This document shows, one piece after another, positions 45,938-48,614 of a stretch of 48,614 bases of DNA (position 1 is its first letter; every line of letters starts with the position of its first letter). Location: NCBI GenBank assembly GCA_004299305.1, contig SCPZ01000118.1:1-48614 (forward strand), given 5' to 3'. Source of the DNA: Methylobacter sp. (lineage in GTDB: Bacteria > Pseudomonadota > Gammaproteobacteria > Methylococcales > Methylomonadaceae). The notes under the pieces are model-generated. The model worked only from the letters and a program-made list of their open reading frames with translations. It made no database searches and was not told the DNA's origin. Position numbers and translations under genes: made by a program.

Positions 45938-46603
45938 ATGGAAAACGAATTTACATTTGCTATCGGTCCCATACAGATCGGTTTATCAATCATCACCACA
46001 TGGGGCATCATGCTGGTGATCACTGTCATAGCCTGGCTTTCAACCCGGCATCTGGACATGCTGCCCAACGCCTTGCAGACCACCGCTGAAGGCATTGTTG
46101 CGGCTATCGACGAGGCTATTACCGCCGTCGCACCGGAACACGGACGACAAATCATGCCTTTTATCGCGTCCCTGTGGTTGTTCCTGATTGTTGCCAACCT
46201 GGTTGGTTTAATACCGGAATTGCATTCGCCTACCCGCGATCTTTCAGTGACCTCGGCACTGGCGGTACTGGTGTTTTTCTCGGTGCATTGGTTCGGCATA
46301 AAAACCCAGGGCTTGAAAAATTATTTGCATCATTACCTGACGCCCAGCCCGATTCTGTTGCCGTTTCATATTATCAGCGAATTTACCCGCACCCTGGCGC
46401 TGGCTATCCGTTTATTCGGCAACATGATGAGCCTGGAAATGGCGGCCATGCTAATATTATTGGTGGCAGGATTTCTCGCCCCGATCCCGATTTTAATGCT
46501 GCATATCATTGAAGCGCTGGTACAGGCCTATATCTTCGGTATGCTGGCGCTGATTTACCTGGCCGGAGCGATACAATCCCAACAACTTAATTCACCGGAG
46601 TAA
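45938..46603 (+). CDS. atpB: N-type F-ATPase subunit a
   Basis: 221 residues, membrane stator subunit forming the ion half-channels. Visible: FIASLWLFLIVANLVGLIPE, HIISEFTRTLALAIRLFGNM with the essential Arg in AIRLFGN, and ALVQAYIFGMLALIYLAGAI. AtpR, which N-ATPases place before it, is absent. Three bases separate it from the c subunit gene. Confidence 0.93.
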   Translation: MENEFTFAIGPIQIGLSIITTWGIMLVITVIAWLSTRHLDMLPNALQTTAEGIVAAIDEAITAVAPEHGRQIMPFIASLWLFLIVANLVGLIPELHSPTRDLSVTSALAVLVFFSVHWFGIKTQGLKNYLHHYLTPSPILLPFHIISEFTRTLALAIRLFGNMMSLEMAAMLILLVAGFLAPIPILMLHIIEALVQAYIFGMLALIYLAGAIQSQQLNSPE

Positions 46604-46606
46604 CTT

Positions 46607-46873
46607 ATGTCCGACATTGCCATGATCGTCCTCGGCTCCAGCATCGCCGCTATTATCGGTATCGCGCTGGGGGTAATGCTCCCTGCCCTGGCTATGGGCA
46701 AAGCTATCGGCAGCGCACTGGATGCCTTATCCAGGCAACCTGAATCGGAACGCTCGATTATGCGCACTTTATTCATCGGCCTAGCCATGATCGAATCGCT
46801 GGCGATCTATTGTCTGGTTATTATTTTGATTGTGCTGTTTCGCAATCCCTTGCTTGAATACATCATAAAATGA
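46607..46873 (+). CDS. atpE: N-type F-ATPase subunit c
   Basis: 88 residues, two-helix rotor subunit. Polar loop ALSRQPESERS; helix 2 has GLAMIESLAIYCLVI with the ion-carrying Glu followed by Ser and, four residues on, Tyr, as in sodium-type c subunits. Helix 1 reads GVMLPALAMGKAIGSALDAL. The position that is Gln in Ilyobacter and, as I recall, Glu in N-ATPases is Met here. The sodium site would then be incomplete, or specificity changed. The operon stops after this gene. Confidence 0.93.
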   Translation: MSDIAMIVLGSSIAAIIGIALGVMLPALAMGKAIGSALDALSRQPESERSIMRTLFIGLAMIESLAIYCLVIILIVLFRNPLLEYIIK

Positions 46874-46920
46874 TGGATCACGGGCAATAATTTCTCTACT
46901 TAGCCTAGGCGAAACGCATT

Positions 46921-48477
46921 ATGAATACAGAAGAATTGCAGGCCATCAGAAAACGGGTATTTGAATTAACCGTCACCAGCACGACCACCTCGGATTTGGA
47001 TGTACTGCTTGAGCGCGTGTTTGCAATATTATGCGACTATCACGCCTTGCCCCTGGAGCCACGCGGTGCGGTGGTGCTGCTTAATCCGCGGGGGCGCTAT
47101 TTTCAAGTCGCACAATTCGGCATAGAACCCGCATGGAAATCGCAATTACGCTGGGATTCAGGGGTATTTGCCTGTGCCGATATTACACGGGGATGCCGGG
47201 TTGAAACCGTTTCGTTCTTGCACGGCAAAGGCGAGCAACATAACTTGCAGCAGCACTTATTTTTTTTGCCGCTGTGCATTGATGACCAGGGCATTGGCTA
47301 CGCCGTGTTGTTTGTTCCGCTCGATTATCAGCCCTCCCCCACTCATCTCGAACTTATGAACGACTTGGCGTATGCGCTTTCCGGCCTGGTTCACCGTGCG
47401 CTTACCAATGAAACGCTGCGTATTCGGGAGCTGGAACTGGAAGAAGCCCGTGCGGATGCGATTCGCAACTTGGGCGTGGCATCGGAATACCGTGATAACG
47501 AGACCGGTTGGCATATCATGCGCATGACCAATTATGCCCAGGCGATTGCCAAGGCGATGGGCTTGCCGACGGATCAACGAGAGTTACTTTATGTCGCGGC
47601 GCCTATGCATGACGTAGGAAAAATCGGCATTGCGGATGCCGTATTACTTAAACCGGGCAAGCTGACTGCCGACGAATTTGAAATCATGAAAACGCATACC
47701 AATATCGGCGTCTCCATCTTAACCGGTAATGATGCATTAATTGCCGCTGCGCGTGATATTGCCGGTTCGCATCACGAGCGCTGGGATGGGATGGGCTACC
47801 CGCAAGGCTTAGCGGGCGAACAAATCCCGATTTTGGCGCGGATTTGTTCTGTAGCCGACGTATTCGATGCGCTAACCTCGACACGTCCGTACAAAGAAGC
47901 ATGGACTGTGGAGGATGCGACCGCTTGGGTTATTGCCGAATCCGGAAAATATTTCGATCCGGAAATCGTTGCGGCTTTTAGCAAAGCCATGCCTGAAATT
48001 TTGCGGATACGTGAACTGTACCGCGACGACATCATCGACCCCAAACAAATATTGACGCTTCCCCCGCTTGAGCCGAGAGAAGACGCCTGGGCGCCGTGGG
48101 ATGAAAATCTCAGCGTCGGCATTGATGTTATCGACGAACATCATCGCTACCTGTTCGACCTGATCAACGATTTGTACGATGTTGTGATCAATAAACTCGG
48201 AGCCCGCGAAGTGGCGCGATTGATCAAGGCATTGGATGCTTATGCCAAAGTGCATTTCCGCGCCGAGGAACAGATGATGACGCACTATGGATATGACGGC
48301 CTGAAACGCCAGCAACAGCAACATCATGCTTTTGAAGAGAAAATCCGCGAGTTCTACGAAGAACTTCATGCCAATCCCTTAGTCGCCCAGTTTGATGTGT
48401 TGTCTTATTTGCGAGACTGGCTGGTGAAACACATTCTGGTTGAAGACGCCCAGCTGCGTTCACTGGTCAGCGCTTGA
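46921..48477 (+). CDS. GAF/HD-GYP/bacteriohemerythrin protein
   Basis: 518 residues, a probable c-di-GMP phosphodiesterase with an oxygen- or NO-sensing di-iron domain. A GAF-like region (about 1-165), then HD-GYP (about 180-370) with VASEYRDNETGWHIMRM, MHDVGKIGI, HHERWDGMGYP and SVADVFDALTSTRPYK. A C-terminal hemerythrin (about 395-515) shows GIDVIDEHHRYLFDLIND, YAKVHFRAEEQMM, YGYDGLKRQQQQHHAFEEK and LRDWLVKHILVED. In the HxxxH pair the first His is Gln464 while His468 is kept, so one usual iron ligand is changed. It sits where the remaining N-ATPase genes would be expected, with a 47-bp gap. Confidence 0.92.
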   Translation: MNTEELQAIRKRVFELTVTSTTTSDLDVLLERVFAILCDYHALPLEPRGAVVLLNPRGRYFQVAQFGIEPAWKSQLRWDSGVFACADITRGCRVETVSFLHGKGEQHNLQQHLFFLPLCIDDQGIGYAVLFVPLDYQPSPTHLELMNDLAYALSGLVHRALTNETLRIRELELEEARADAIRNLGVASEYRDNETGWHIMRMTNYAQAIAKAMGLPTDQRELLYVAAPMHDVGKIGIADAVLLKPGKLTADEFEIMKTHTNIGVSILTGNDALIAAARDIAGSHHERWDGMGYPQGLAGEQIPILARICSVADVFDALTSTRPYKEAWTVEDATAWVIAESGKYFDPEIVAAFSKAMPEILRIRELYRDDIIDPKQILTLPPLEPREDAWAPWDENLSVGIDVIDEHHRYLFDLINDLYDVVINKLGAREVARLIKALDAYAKVHFRAEEQMMTHYGYDGLKRQQQQHHAFEEKIREFYEELHANPLVAQFDVLSYLRDWLVKHILVEDAQLRSLVSA

Positions 48478-48614
48478 AACGGCCTTCACGCAACTTACAG
48501 CGTTTTCAATTTAAATGAGTTACTAATTATTAGCGGGCTATGTCGGCTTCATTGCCGCTGGAGTGCAGGCTTCGCCTGCGCTGGCAAGCACCAAAAGTAG
48601 GCGCTTTAGGCGAA
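48478..48614. repeat. Dispersed repeats at the right window edge
   Basis: GCAGGCTTCGCCTGC palindrome (about 48564-48579) followed by a REP-like module CCAAAAGTAGGCGCTTTAGG (48591-48613), the same order as at 7425-7472. Probably the terminator region of the HD-GYP gene. Confidence 0.7.

Overview
The window looks like a chromosomal segment of a gammaproteobacterium, most likely a methanotroph-type member of the Methylococcales. That is an inference from overall gene content (mnmG-rsmG-parA-parB block, N-type ATPase genes, many c-di-GMP proteins, copper proteins) and from the dense dispersed repeats. No methane oxidation gene is present, so the assignment is not proven. I recognised no rRNA, tRNA or CRISPR array.

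Layout. 1-390: an octanucleotide array and a repeat end. 391-7379: a signalling operon (TonB-dependent receptor, YfiR-like periplasmic protein, large hybrid histidine kinase, REC-GGDEF diguanylate cyclase). 7380-8343: repeats, a toxin-antitoxin-like remnant split by a MITE-like element, and a small ArfA-like gene with a terminator hairpin inside its reading frame. 8421-13178: mnmG, rsmG, parA, a shortened parB paralogue and parB. 13475-16729: NIT-like/HAMP/PAS/PAS/GGDEF/EAL protein. 17299-18723 (minus): MocR-type regulator, divergent from a copper operon (19041-23746: multicopper oxidase, a protein with a predicted mature N-terminal His, a membrane-anchored cupredoxin, an HMA-SafE/DsbD-like membrane protein). 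24392-30530: complete Nit1C-type cluster (nitB-nitH order), the family linked to nitrile/cyanide use and nitrogen starvation. 30983-33009 (minus): phoB-phoR. 33453-37529: PhnD-like binding protein plus a GAF/PAS/GGDEF/EAL protein. 37786-39488: outer-membrane barrel and Met/His-rich periplasmic protein. 39547-42123 (minus): clpB with a sigma32-type promoter. 43629-46873: an incomplete N-ATPase operon (beta, epsilon, AtpQ, a, c). 46921-48477: GAF/HD-GYP/hemerythrin protein.

The main new observation is that the copper operon and the Nit1C cluster share about 125 bp of promoter sequence. Three ATCTGT-type sites have identical spacing, the -10 box has the same offset, and both transcripts should start with a CCGTCAATC hairpin. 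The MocR-type regulator beside the copper operon is the obvious candidate to control both, so copper-oxidase chemistry and nitrile/cyanide metabolism may form one regulon. The Nit1C leader also carries a terminator-like hairpin just before the first gene.

The second theme is mobile small repeats. One family has about 26-bp imperfect terminal inverted repeats and 3-bp flank duplications in three of three copies. Another has 12-bp inverted ends and an 8-bp duplication. A roughly 24-bp REP-like module is nested inside other repeats. These elements sit between operon genes, have split a small gene pair, and occupy the position where N-ATPase atpR is expected.
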